Shown here one piece after another: positions 1-9,400 of a DNA stretch of 25,000 nt (position 1 is its first letter; each line of letters opens with the position of its first letter). Position numbers and translations under genes: made by a program. This stretch comes from CAYMCQ01 sp964389025 (GTDB lineage: Bacteria; Verrucomicrobiota; Verrucomicrobiia; Limisphaerales; CAYMCQ01): assembly GCA_964389025.1 (NCBI GenBank), contig CAYMCQ010000063.1, positions 1 to 25,000 on the forward strand. Direction: 5' to 3'. Under the pieces are notes generated by a model. That model worked only from the letters and a program-made list of their open reading frames with translations. It searched no databases and was not told where the DNA came from.

Positions 1-55
1 CGAACCCTCGTCTCAGCCTTGGGAAGGCCACATTCTACCATTGAACCACACCCGC
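1..55 (-). tRNA. tRNA-Gly(CCC), partial (3' end outside window)
   Basis: The reverse complement starts at 55 with acceptor strand GCGGGTG, then a D arm (GTTC, loop AATGGTA, GAAT). The anticodon stem is TGGCC/GGCTG with 7-nt loop TTCCCAA, which puts CCC at positions 34-36. The T arm begins AGGGTTCG at the window edge. The layout matches bacterial tRNA-Gly(CCC). About 55 of the usual ~74 nt are present; the rest of the T arm and acceptor lie outside. Confidence 0.92.
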
Positions 56-124
56 ATCCCCGCCTTGATAGCAAAGTTTTTTCTCTCGCGCAACTAATCA
101 GTTCGGGTAAAACTTTCTTCCCTA

Positions 125-1057
125 ATGAACACCGATAAAACTTTTTCACGCCGGCAGTTTGTCAAAACTTCCTCGGCTTTTCTTGGCGCTGCGGTGATTG
201 CGCCGGGTCTCGTCGCACAAAACGTCGCCGACAGTTCTTCAGCCAAAAAGCGCGGCATCAAAAAAGCCATCATGCTGGCGACGGTTCCCGGCGGGGGTTC
301 AGTCGCGGAAAAATTTAAGATGATCAAGGATGCGGGACTCGAAGGCGTCGAGCCGATGGGCAGCATGGATCGCGATGAAGTTTTGAAGGCGAGAGATGAC
401 GCAGGCCTCAAAATTCCCAGCGTGTGTTGCGCGACGCATTGGGCCAAGCCGTTGTCCGACCCAAATCCGTCTGTGCGCGAAGAAGGTTTGGCAGGGCTCA
501 AGACTGCGCTCAAAGACGCGAAGGCTTATGGAGCGTCGTCGGTGTTGCTCGTTCCAGCAGTCGTGAACAAACAGGTTTCCTACGACGAGGCTTACAAACG
601 TTCACAGGCAGAAATCCGCAAAGCCATTCCGCTTGCCGAAGAACTTGGCGTGAAGATCGCAATTGAAAATGTCTGGAACAATTTTCTTTTGAGTCCGCTC
701 GAAGCGGCGCGTTACGTGGACGAGTTCAATTCGCCCGCAGTCGGCTGGCATTTCGACATTGGGAACATCATCGCCTACGGCTGGCCGGAGCATTGGATTT
801 CCGTTCTCGGCAAGCGCATCCAGAAACTTCACATCAAGGAATACAGCCGCGCGAAACGCGACAAGGAAGGAATGTGGAAAGGTTTTCAGGTGGACTATCT
901 CGAAGGCGACAACAACTGGCCAGCCATCATGAAGGCGCTCGATGAGGTCGCTTATCGCGGTTGGGCGATTACAGAGGCTTGGAACCCGCCGAACGTGGAA
1001 CCGGCGGCGCGGTTGAAGCAAATCTCCGAGAAGCTGGATAAGATTTTGGCGATGTGA
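125..1057 (+). CDS. Tat-exported sugar phosphate isomerase/epimerase family protein (xylose isomerase-like TIM barrel)
   Basis: 310 aa. The N-terminus has a twin-arginine signal (SRRQFVK, residues 8-14) followed by a hydrophobic segment to about residue 31, so export by the Tat pathway is expected. The mature part is an AP-endonuclease-2-like TIM barrel. Candidate metal and catalytic residues sit in the family's usual places: E181 (IAIENVW), D211 (HFDIGN), H236 (HIKEY) and E284 (AITEAW). The family isomerises or epimerises sugars and related polyols; the substrate cannot be told from sequence. Such exported isomerase-like proteins are common in Verrucomicrobia and Planctomycetes, often near Gfo/Idh/MocA oxidoreductases like the one at 10090. 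The ATG at 125 gives a complete Tat signal, which supports this start. Confidence 0.88.
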   Translation: MNTDKTFSRRQFVKTSSAFLGAAVIAPGLVAQNVADSSSAKKRGIKKAIMLATVPGGGSVAEKFKMIKDAGLEGVEPMGSMDRDEVLKARDDAGLKIPSVCCATHWAKPLSDPNPSVREEGLAGLKTALKDAKAYGASSVLLVPAVVNKQVSYDEAYKRSQAEIRKAIPLAEELGVKIAIENVWNNFLLSPLEAARYVDEFNSPAVGWHFDIGNIIAYGWPEHWISVLGKRIQKLHIKEYSRAKRDKEGMWKGFQVDYLEGDNNWPAIMKALDEVAYRGWAITEAWNPPNVEPAARLKQISEKLDKILAM

Positions 1058-1077
1058 TGGCGAAATTCAGATTCAGT

Positions 1078-1638
1078 TCATTGTCGAAAAGGCCATTCAC
1101 CAGTTGAAAGCGGAATGCGCCAGGCTTGGGCTTTTCCGGCAATCCGCTGCATTTGGCCTCCCGGCGCGGTGTGTGCGATGAAAACTTCATCGGATAATGC
1201 GGCGACAAGTTCGTTGCGACGGGCGGCGGTGGCGACGGAGGCACGGCGTTGAGTGGAGGGAAATGGGGAGAGAAGCAGTAGGCGTCCGGCGTCGAGTGCG
1301 CGTTGCCAATCGGCCAGAAGGCGCATGCCCTTAAGTGTCCGGGCGGGGCATATGATGATGGGTTGCTGGCCACGCAGCAGGATGCGCAGACATTCTTTCT
1401 CGATGGGCGAATGGAAGCCGCTGATGACGGTGACGCCACGGTCGCGCAAGGCTTGAACGTGTTCGTAAGTGTGGAGAATACGGTCGCCAGGACAGCGGGC
1501 GGAGCAGAACAATCCCGTCTTGTGCGTTTGAAGAATGGCCACATTGCCGCGCAGATGGACGCATTTCGGAGCGCCAACACCAAGTCTTTGGTTCAAGACC
1601 GGCGGGTAATCAGGATTGTCTTTTTCCAATCGCTGCAT
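1078..1638 (-). CDS. Stand-alone DprA/SLOG-like protein (Rossmann-fold DNA-processing family)
   Basis: 186 aa. I chose the internal ATG at 1638 because it lies 10 nt after the RhuM stop, and the longer upstream reading is basic low-complexity shadow of RhuM. Visible core: a glycine-containing strand-turn (TVISGFHSPIEKECL), then QPIIICPARTLKGMRL, LLLLSPFPSTQRR, and a late strand-helix unit (ELVAALSDEVFIAHTAPGG). This resembles the DprA/Smf lysine-decarboxylase-like fold. It is much shorter than canonical DprA (~300-370 aa) and lacks the usual N-terminal SAM and C-terminal winged-helix domains. SLOG-fold proteins bind nucleotides or ssDNA and recur in defence islands, so a sensor or accessory role in this cluster is inferred. 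No strong Shine-Dalgarno is visible, so translational coupling to RhuM is likely. Confidence 0.75.
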   Translation of the reverse strand: MQRLEKDNPDYPPVLNQRLGVGAPKCVHLRGNVAILQTHKTGLFCSARCPGDRILHTYEHVQALRDRGVTVISGFHSPIEKECLRILLRGQQPIIICPARTLKGMRLLADWQRALDAGRLLLLSPFPSTQRRASVATAARRNELVAALSDEVFIAHTAPGGQMQRIAGKAQAWRIPLSTGEWPFRQ

Positions 1639-1648
1639 GGCCGGCGGA

Positions 1649-2713
1649 CTATTTCTTTTTTGGGCGGCGCTTCTTGCCCGCCTGCTTTGCCAGCGCTTCG
1701 ACTTGTCGCAGCAACTCCGCTTCGGCTTTCGCCTCGACTTCCGCCCGGCGGCGCCGCTCGAACAAATCAAATTCCTCCTGCGCCTTGCGGTCGGCCTCTT
1801 CGCGCGATACCCGGCCCGCGTCCGGCAACACCTCCCGCTCGTTGAAACGAAGAAAATCATCAAGCTTCGTGCGCCAGTCGCGCATGAACACCTGCTTACG
1901 GCGCTTGGCCTGATCCTCGGCGAAATCGAGGAACATCGTCACCACGCGGTTCAGTTCGGTGATCTCCGCCTCATTCAGATAATTCTTCGCCACCGTCACG
2001 TCGCCCCGGCGCACCACCGCGCCGCGCCAGCTCGTCAACCCCATGTTGGGCTTCGCGCTGTCGGCGCGTTCGGCGATCAATTCCGGCGCGGTCTTTCCAC
2101 TCACGGCGAAATGCAGTTTGTTCTGCACCGTCTGGAAAAAGACCTGCGTTGCCGAGTCGTCTGGCTGGTAATCCGCCGCCAGCGCCAGAATTTCCCGCAC
2201 CCGCAGATACATCCGCTTCTCGCTCGCGCGGATGTCCCGGATGCGCTCCAGCAGCTCGTCGAAATAATCCGGCCGGCCCGGCCCGGGGTTTTTCAACCGC
2301 TCGTCGTCGAGGACGAATCCTTTGATGAGATATTCGCGCAACCGTTGCGTGGCCCAGATGCGAAACTGCGTGCCACGCTGTGACTTTACCCGGTAGCCGA
2401 CCGAGATGATCACGTCGAGATTGTAGAACTCCACGTCGCGCTCGACGCTGCGCGCGCCTTCCGATTGAACTATCCGGAATTTCCGGATAGTTGGTCCCCG
2501 TTGCAACTCACCTTCCGTGAAAATGTTCTGGATATGCTCGTTGATGGTGCGGACATCCTTCTGGAACAGTTCGGACATCAGCTTCTGCGTCAGCCAGACC
2601 GTTTCATTCTCCAGCCGGACTTCGAGACGGGTGCGGCCATCTTCCGTCTGGTAAAGGACGATTTCCGAGCCGGTCCGTGCGGCGGGCGGGTTGGATTTTT
2701 TGTGCCGGCTCAT
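1649..2713 (-). CDS. RhuM-family protein (virulence_RhuM)
   Basis: 354 aa. Start at 2713 is set by a strong Shine-Dalgarno (GGAGGA, 4 nt from ATG); an upstream in-frame ATG at 2773 would only add residues from the neighbouring repeat block. The N-terminal region (about 25-70) has an HTH-like stretch (VWLTQKLMSELFQKDVRTI), as in phage antirepressor-type proteins. It is followed by the RhuM core (VEFYNLDVIISVGYRVKSQ, then FRIWATQRLREYLIKGF). The last ~80 residues are charged and coiled-coil-like, with a Lys/Arg tail. RhuM was named in Salmonella pathogenicity island 3; its biochemical role is unsettled. Relatives are frequent next to restriction-modification genes. Here it lies downstream of a helicase and a methyltransferase, separated from the latter by 265 nt of hairpins. 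Confidence 0.85.
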   Translation of the reverse strand: MSRHKKSNPPAARTGSEIVLYQTEDGRTRLEVRLENETVWLTQKLMSELFQKDVRTINEHIQNIFTEGELQRGPTIRKFRIVQSEGARSVERDVEFYNLDVIISVGYRVKSQRGTQFRIWATQRLREYLIKGFVLDDERLKNPGPGRPDYFDELLERIRDIRASEKRMYLRVREILALAADYQPDDSATQVFFQTVQNKLHFAVSGKTAPELIAERADSAKPNMGLTSWRGAVVRRGDVTVAKNYLNEAEITELNRVVTMFLDFAEDQAKRRKQVFMRDWRTKLDDFLRFNEREVLPDAGRVSREEADRKAQEEFDLFERRRRAEVEAKAEAELLRQVEALAKQAGKKRRPKKK

Positions 2714-2750
2714 GTTTCCTCCATTTCGATGTTGGCCACGACCGTCAGGC

Positions 2751-2965
2751 TTGCCCCGACGGGGCAAAGGCAATCAGCCCAGGGTTGGAGCAACGTGACT
2801 ACCCTGGGAACACGGATCAAAATCATCATCAACCCTGAAAGGGTTGTGCCGGTTTTCCGAAACGCGGATGCAACCCCGTTGGGGTTGAAATCATTTTTTG
2901 CGCATGACCCAGGGTAGCTCATGCCTCGCAACCCTGGGCTGAAGGATGAAATCCCATTGGGATTT
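2751..2965. repeat. Composite block of six hairpins between methyltransferase and RhuM genes
   Basis: Six perfect inverted repeats in ~215 nt. Four have 7-bp arms and a 3-nt loop: 2751-2767 (TTGCCCC GAC GGGGCAA), 2830-2846 (CAACCCT GAA AGGGTTG), 2871-2887 (CAACCCC GTT GGGGTTG) and 2949-2965 (AAATCCC ATT GGGATTT). Two have 8-bp arms (CCCAGGGT/ACCCTGGG) and 15-nt loops: 2778-2808 and 2908-2938. These two look like inverted copies of each other. Similar CCCTGAAAGGG-type palindromes are, from memory, common in intergenic DNA of Verrucomicrobia and Bacteroidetes. The block fills the gap between two genes of the same direction and could attenuate or process the transcript. Confidence 0.85.
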
Positions 2966-2978
2966 GGGCAGGGCAGTT

Positions 2979-5900
2979 TCATTCCGCCTCCTCCTCGCTC
3001 TCGCGGCCCAGGCGATACTTGATGTCGTAGTTGATGATGAAATCCAGTTCCTCCGCCGTGAACCCGTAGTGCGTCGCCAGCACCCGGTCGATTTCGTCAA
3101 TGATGGGTTTGGCAGAACTCACATAATAGACATCCTGAACGACCTTCCCGCTTTTTTTGTTGTCTGTCGTCAGTCGTGATTTTGTTTCTTGGAGTCGAGC
3201 TTCAAAGCTTTCGGCCAGCCGTGAAAGCTCGGCTTTTGGCCGTTCTTCTAGGAAAGATTTTGCCAGCGGAAAAATTTCAAGCTCTCTGTTGGTAAGATGC
3301 CTGCAATTCGATACAACTCGCCAGAACCAGTAAAACAATGAAGAGCTAAATACGCTCACAAAAAGAAAGGCTTCCTCTTTGTTCACGCAAAAAACTTTCT
3401 CGGTGGATGTAGATTTTGCTCCAGCCTCCGAACGAAAATATGAAGGGAAACTTTTCACCAAGCGCCAATAACGCCCTCCCGCGTTGCGATAATAGATTTT
3501 TTTTGAGGAAGTTGCTGACATAAGCGTTCCGCTGACTACATGAGGCGTAGCTACAAGTTTAGCCAAAAGTTTGGTTTCAAGATCGGAAGCGATTTTTGGT
3601 AGAACATCTGCGACGCGCTTTCGAGGCGATTGTTTTGAGTAACCGAGCGTCTTAAAAATCATCTCACGCTCATTGCTCACCCAATGCCGCATTGCTGTCA
3701 CGAAAGTGTCTCGCTGAACCCCAGCGATGCGCTGGATGTGAATTGATAGCTGCTGATCAACTCCATCAAATAGCTTGGAGGGTCTTTCATCCCAAATGCT
3801 AATCCACCCAAATTGAAATCTGCTTTGGAAACTTTCCATCAGAGGATTCATTCGTGGTGTGCAAAGGCTCGCAGATGGCATGATGAAAGAAAACGAACCA
3901 TCAAGACGGCAAATCCGAAAACATCTTTCCGAAACGAAGGCATACAGGTTGCCGCAGCTTAAAGTTGTGTATGACTTGGCCGGTAATTCATAACCAACTT
4001 TGGACACCGAGTATTCTACAAAGGGTGGATTGCCGATTATCACCGCAAAACCACCACTTTGTATGATGCCGTAGAACTCGACGAACCAATGAAACGGCTG
4101 GTGCGAGTCGAGCCACTTGTCGTAGGCGTTTTTACTGGCCGGGTTCACGCCGTAGTCGCGGGCCAGAAACTGGTTCAGTTCCTTTTCCAGCGCCTTGAGT
4201 TTGTCGCGCAGCTTGAGCTTGTGTTCGGGCGGCACAGTGCCATCGCCGCGCAACTGGTAGTGGCGGAAAGTTTCAAACGTCTGCTCCACGTCCGCGCAAC
4301 GGCGGTTGAACGATTCAAAGCTGCCGAGTTCCGCCTCGCCCAGCAGTTTCATCTGGCCGCCGCCAAAATCGGTGAACGCGCGTTTGGCTTCCGCCGCCGT
4401 GGCGTAGCCCACGAGCGTATTGCCCGCGCGGATGTTGAAGTCCACGTCGGGCAGCGGTTCGAGGCCAAGGTTCTCTTTCTTGTCGTCCTTCTCCACCTGC
4501 GAGGCGAGCTTGAGGAAGAGCCGCAGTTTGCAGATTTCCACCGCCTCGCGCATGATGTCCACGCCGTAAAGGTTGGCGAGCACGACGGATTTGAGGATGA
4601 AGTATTCGCGGTTGGGGTGGCGGGATTTGTCGTCCATGTCCGCGAGCACGGCACGGAAGTCGGAGAATTTTTGTGTAGGAGACGACGTTCCCGACTTGCC
4701 GGGATGACTTTTCTTTCCCGTGTCGCCAGCCGAGGGAGTTTGAGCCTCGTTACCTCGGCTGCTACGATCATAGTCGGCCACGAACGCGTCCATGCGCTGG
4801 AGGCAGGCGTCGTAGAGCGGCTTGAGGACGTTGAGCGCGGCGAAGAGGAACGCGCCTGAACCGCATGTCGGGTCGAGCACGCTCAAAGGCAAGGTCGGTT
4901 GCTCGGTTTGCTTTTCAGGCCGATGTCCGGCGAGCGCCCGCCAGAACGCGCGCACGAGTTCCGGCCCTTCGGTTTCCTGAATCACATCCTGTGCGAACTG
5001 GCGGATGTCGAGATTGAGCGTGATGAGATCGTTAATGTCGCGGACTTCGCCAGCGGCAAGTTTCCTTTTCACTTCCACGTAACGAGTGTGGCGAGCGACG
5101 ACTTCGCGCCATGTTTCCGTGGGCAAAGCGAAGTCGGAGGAAGCGGATTTATTCCATTCGCCGCGTTTGGAAATATCATTAACTCCGGCGGCGATATTCT
5201 TGGGCAGCTCGTTGTCTGCACCGTGACGAACAGCGGGGTAAATGTATTTATCCGGGTTGTCGCGGAGCAAGCGCCAGATGGAGTTGTCGCCCTCGAAAGC
5301 GACTTTGCACTTGGCACGGGCGGCATCGAACAAGAACGGCACGATACAGTTCTTGGCGATGTATTCGGTGATGTCTTCCTTGGTGTAATAAGCGCCCTTG
5401 GCCTTCTGTTCGCCGGGCTGGATGGCGTTGATGTATTTCTCGAAGATGTAGCCGAGCACGTCGGGATTGATCTCCTTGCCGCTGGCGATGGGCCGGTCGT
5501 CGAGATGCCAGTGCCACTCGTCGAAAAAAGCGAAGATGTGTTCAAAGGCTTCGTCGGGGATCTGGATTTCCGGGTAGCGCTCCTCGATTTCGTGGACTTG
5601 AAACAAGCCACCGTTGAGATAGGGCACGCGGCCAAGCAACGCGTCGAGACCGGTGCGTTTCTTTCGTTCCGATTCCGGCAGGCCGAGACCTTCATGGAAA
5701 AGGCGGATGAGAAAGTGACGGTAGAACGTGTGAAACTTGCCTTTGCCCTGCGTGGCCTGAACCTGATCCAGCTTGGTGCGGAGATATTTTTTGTTGCCGT
5801 CGAGAAAGCCTTTTTCCTGGATGAAATAGACGAACATCAGGCGGTTGAGCATGAGCGAGGCATACCACTTTTTGTCCATCAACCCGGCGATGCCCTCGAT

Positions 5901-6428
5901 GAATTTCTGAAAGCGCTGATGCTCGTTGCCGAACTGGACGTAAAAACTCTTGGTGACTTTCTCGCGGTCGAACGTGTCGCGCAGGCGTTCCTTGACGGCA
6001 AAAAGGTTGAGGCTTTCCTCCTCGTCGAGCCGGAAGCGGATGCCATGAAGTTTCTGGAGGATGGCCTCGCCGGACTGGTCGGCGCGGAAACGGTATTCGC
6101 GGAAGGCGGTCGGCTCGCCGGGCAGCCGGGCGACCCATTGCCACACTTGTTCCGTCTTCGCGGCGTCGGTGAAGATGATGAGATGTTCAAAGGCGCGCTT
6201 GGTGAGTTCCTGCTCGATCTTTTTGCGCACGTCGTAAGCGGGAATGAGTCCGTTGTCACCGCCGGAACAGTGATAGACCTGAACGCCAAACTTTTCCGCG
6301 ACACCCTGCAGCTTGAATTCCTGATCGCCTGCGGAAACCGACAGCGGGATGTCGAAATGATTCCAGCCAATTTGCAGGAAGAGGCCGGAGAAGTCGCAGG
6401 ACTTGAGCAGGGTTCGTAGTTCAGGCAT
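2979..6428 (-). CDS. Large Eco57I-type N6-adenine DNA methyltransferase (possible restriction/defence enzyme)
   Basis: 1149 aa. The SAM-binding motif I is DPTCGSGAF at 519-527 and the amino-methyltransferase motif IV is NPPF at 800-803. The sequence GAYYTKEDITEYI before motif I and the C-terminal EELDFIINYDIKYRLG are typical of type IIG/Eco57I and PglX-like enzymes. The reaction is SAM-dependent N6 methylation of adenine in DNA. Residues 1-330 form an unassigned N-terminal region; I see no convincing PD-(D/E)xK nuclease motif. Residues ~805-1105 should be the target-recognition region, and the DNA there (about 3100-4050) looks more AT-rich than the rest. Residues ~555-585 are a Ser/Gly/Thr-rich insert encoded by a repeat element. 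The ATG at 6428 has AGGA overlapping the helicase stop, so the two genes are probably coupled. Confidence 0.88.
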   Translation of the reverse strand: MPELRTLLKSCDFSGLFLQIGWNHFDIPLSVSAGDQEFKLQGVAEKFGVQVYHCSGGDNGLIPAYDVRKKIEQELTKRAFEHLIIFTDAAKTEQVWQWVARLPGEPTAFREYRFRADQSGEAILQKLHGIRFRLDEEESLNLFAVKERLRDTFDREKVTKSFYVQFGNEHQRFQKFIEGIAGLMDKKWYASLMLNRLMFVYFIQEKGFLDGNKKYLRTKLDQVQATQGKGKFHTFYRHFLIRLFHEGLGLPESERKKRTGLDALLGRVPYLNGGLFQVHEIEERYPEIQIPDEAFEHIFAFFDEWHWHLDDRPIASGKEINPDVLGYIFEKYINAIQPGEQKAKGAYYTKEDITEYIAKNCIVPFLFDAARAKCKVAFEGDNSIWRLLRDNPDKYIYPAVRHGADNELPKNIAAGVNDISKRGEWNKSASSDFALPTETWREVVARHTRYVEVKRKLAAGEVRDINDLITLNLDIRQFAQDVIQETEGPELVRAFWRALAGHRPEKQTEQPTLPLSVLDPTCGSGAFLFAALNVLKPLYDACLQRMDAFVADYDRSSRGNEAQTPSAGDTGKKSHPGKSGTSSPTQKFSDFRAVLADMDDKSRHPNREYFILKSVVLANLYGVDIMREAVEICKLRLFLKLASQVEKDDKKENLGLEPLPDVDFNIRAGNTLVGYATAAEAKRAFTDFGGGQMKLLGEAELGSFESFNRRCADVEQTFETFRHYQLRGDGTVPPEHKLKLRDKLKALEKELNQFLARDYGVNPASKNAYDKWLDSHQPFHWFVEFYGIIQSGGFAVIIGNPPFVEYSVSKVGYELPAKSYTTLSCGNLYAFVSERCFRICRLDGSFSFIMPSASLCTPRMNPLMESFQSRFQFGWISIWDERPSKLFDGVDQQLSIHIQRIAGVQRDTFVTAMRHWVSNEREMIFKTLGYSKQSPRKRVADVLPKIASDLETKLLAKLVATPHVVSGTLMSATSSKKIYYRNAGGRYWRLVKSFPSYFRSEAGAKSTSTEKVFCVNKEEAFLFVSVFSSSLFYWFWRVVSNCRHLTNRELEIFPLAKSFLEERPKAELSRLAESFEARLQETKSRLTTDNKKSGKVVQDVYYVSSAKPIIDEIDRVLATHYGFTAEELDFIINYDIKYRLGRESEEEAE
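4675..4765. repeat. Palindromic word repeat inserted in-frame in the methyltransferase gene
   Basis: About 91 nt with inverted-type ends (GTAGGAGAC on the left, GGCTGCTAC on the right). The right part contains GAGCCTCGTTACCTCG (4742-4757), found identically at 16092-16107 in intergenic DNA. In the reading frame of the methyltransferase it encodes residues ~555-585, a polar linker rich in Ser, Gly, Thr and Lys that lies between conserved blocks. From memory, GTAGCAGCCGAGGTAACGAG is a frequent intergenic sequence in Verrucomicrobia. Confidence 0.75.
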
Positions 6429-6440
6429 GGCGCGAGATTC

Positions 6441-9400
6441 CTATTTGGCCGGCGGCGGACGCAAGCCGAGCGAGCAAATGAGTTGCGGCGGCGGCGTGGT
6501 GTCGGTTTCCTCGCGCACCTGACAGAGTTGATCCTCGCGCCGGAGATTGAGAATGAGTTCAGCGATGGCGTCTTCTTTTGCGCCAAGCCGGAAGTGGCTT
6601 TTCAAAATCTCCGAAGCCGCCGAGCGAAGCGGGAATTTGTAGATGTCCTGCATGGCGTCCTGAATCTCGCGTTCCATCGCGGGCTGGCCGAACAGAGTTC
6701 CCTTGTTGCGCTGGAGGTAATCGTTGAGCGCAGCGTAGGCACGAAAGCGAGCGCCCCGCGGGCTGCCAAGTTGTCCGCCGGGATTTTTACTGGCCTGCGC
6801 GGAGAGCTCGACGGCCTGTTGAACGAGATCGTGATGATTTTCGGCGCGCTCGGCGGCTGGCGTTTCCGGTTTGCAGGCCGCCGCATCGAGGATGGCGAAT
6901 TGCGAATCGGTGACAGGCTTGGCGTCGGAATTCAGCCAGGAAAGATAATCGTTGCCGTCGTTGGTGCGTGTGAAAACAAGAACCCCTGGCGGCGATTCCT
7001 GGGCGGGCTTGGTTTCGATAGCGGCGGGTGGCGTGCGCAATTCCTTGGCGGAGTAAACCACGTTCGGGAGAAGCGGGATGGATTTTTCCAACGACGGGTC
7101 AGCCGTGATCGCGTTTTTCCAGATTTGATAGGCGTAGGAAACCAAATCAATTTCGGTGTCTGATTCGCCGTTCAAGATACCCGCTTTCTCGTGGTAGAGG
7201 TCAAGCAGCGTGGGCTTGCCGTCATCACCTTCAAAAAAGACTTCATCGGTGCCGACGACTTCGGCGTTCTCGCTCAACCGCTGGCGCAACCGGCCACGGA
7301 GGCGGATGATGCGATCCACGCCGTCGGCGGGCAGGAAGGTGTAGGCGAGAATCTTCGCCGCCTCCTGACCGATACGATCCACGCGGCCCGCGCGTTGGAT
7401 GAGTCGGATGATCGCCCACGGCAAATCGAAGTTCACGATGATGGCGCAGTCCTGAAGGTTCTGACCTTCGCTCAAAACGTCCGTGGCCAGAAGCACGCGC
7501 AATTCATCCTTGGGCGAAATTTTGTCGCGCTTCCGGTTGCTCACCGGGCTGAATTGCCATGCGAACGCTGTCGGGTGTGCGTTATTGCCGGTAACTCCGG
7601 CAAGCCGGGTCAAACCACGCGCTTTAAGATTGCGCGCGAGGTAACGGATGGAATCGGCGAATTGTGAAAAGATCAGAACCTTGGCCTTGGGATGCTTCGC
7701 GACGAGAAGGTCGGCCAGTTCGGTCAGCTTGGCGTCGCGCGCGGCGTCCCAATCCCCGGATTCCAAGAGCAACTTGATGAGGATGCGGGCATCGCGCAAC
7801 AGATTGGTTGGAAGCGCTTTTGAAAACAGATGCGGGCTGATCCACTTGAAGCGTTTTTTGTGCTGGCCGGAATAGGACTGGTAAACCTCGGCGGCGCGTT
7901 GGCGAAACTCCGGCTCGGTGCGCATCGGGCGATAGATGCCAACAGCATCTTCACCGGTCGAAGTCTCGGTTGCGGCATCATCGGAATCATCGTCGTCGAA
8001 TTCGGTCTGCGCGGCCAAATCGTCGGCATCTTCGTCTTCCACCAGCGGATCAAGCAAGTCAGCGGTCTGCGTGCCGATGGGAAGCGGCAGATTATGTTCG
8101 ATGGCGTGAAGGAAAATAAAATTGCGGAGCGCATGGCGTTCCACCGACACAAGAAAGGCAAACCCGGTGCTTTCGAGTCGCTTGAAAAGATTGGTGCGGC
8201 AAAAGCCCTTGAGCCGTTGTCCCGCGCGCGAAAGATTGTCGAGGATTTTGGCTTCTTCCTTCGTTGGCGCTGGTGACGGTTTCTTGACGCGATAGATGTC
8301 CAGACCGAGACCGTAGCGTGGCAGGTTCAAATCGTTGATGGCTTGAACCACGGCATCGGAATAAAGGCGCGCGTATTGATCCGTTGGGTCGGCGTCGTTG
8401 ATGGTAAATTTCACCGTCTTCGGCTCACGTTCAGGGAACGGCTTAAATGAGCCATCGTGCCATTTCAGAGCGGGACGCCCGGTTTTTGGATCGGTTTCCG
8501 CGTAGTGCTTCATGATGAAGCTGCGCGTGCGGCGCACCATGTAGAGCTTCATCAACTCGCGCCAGTCCTCGGGGTAATTGCCATGCTCGAATGCGGCCAG
8601 TGTGTTCGATTGGCTCTGATGCTTGCGGTGAAATTCCACTTCCGCCGTGGTCGGGTCGGGGCTGAAATCTTTGAGCAAGCGATTCGGACGGACATTCAGC
8701 GGCTTGTCTTCGGCGAGAAAAAGCCGCAACTGATTGGAAAGGTCGAGATAGGTTTTGTTATAAGGTGTGGCGGAAAGCAGGATGCACTTGCTATCGTTGC
8801 GCTGGATGTATTGGAAGATGGCTTGATAGCGTTTGCTCTCGCGATTTCGCTGATTGTGGCTTTCATCAAGAATCACCAGCCGGTAGCGCCAGAGCGTCGG
8901 CAACTGTTTCTGAACTTTCCCAACGGACATCACCTGCCCGCGCAGGCCGTAGCGTTTGCGGTAGTCTTCCCACATCTCAACAAGATTCGCCGGGCAAATG
9001 ATCAGGGCGTCCATGCCCTCGTCTTCAAAAAGCCGGGCGAGAGCAGTGGCCATGAGCGTTTTGCCCAAGCCGACAACGTCGCCAAGAATGACACCATCGC
9101 GGCGGTGAACTTTTTGTGCCGCGATTTGAACTGCCTTCTTCTGAAAATCAAAAAGCTCATCTTCGAGCATCGGCGGAAGCCGGAACTCGCGGATGCCTTC
9201 GCGTGCTTCCGAACACAAGTGCCAGGCCATCTTGACGTAGATATGATACGGCGGGAGTGGGACGGAACGCGCCCAGCTTTCCTCCAGAATCTGAATCAAT
9301 TCGTCATTGATTGGCAAACACCAGTCGTCTTTCCAGCGGTCGTTGAACCAGTCGGCAAGTTTCTCAACATCGCTCTTCTCATCAACGTCGCCCTGTTCCT

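Noticed and set aside
1..1057. tRNA-Gly as the attachment site of the island
   Set aside because: The tRNA 3' end points out of the window, no integrase is present, and an ordinary metabolic gene lies between the tRNA and the island.
4899..6419. Long plus-strand ORF (506 codons) opposite the methyltransferase
   Set aside because: It is antisense to a gene with clear motifs, has no recognisable domain, and the GC-rich third positions of the real gene keep the opposite frame open.
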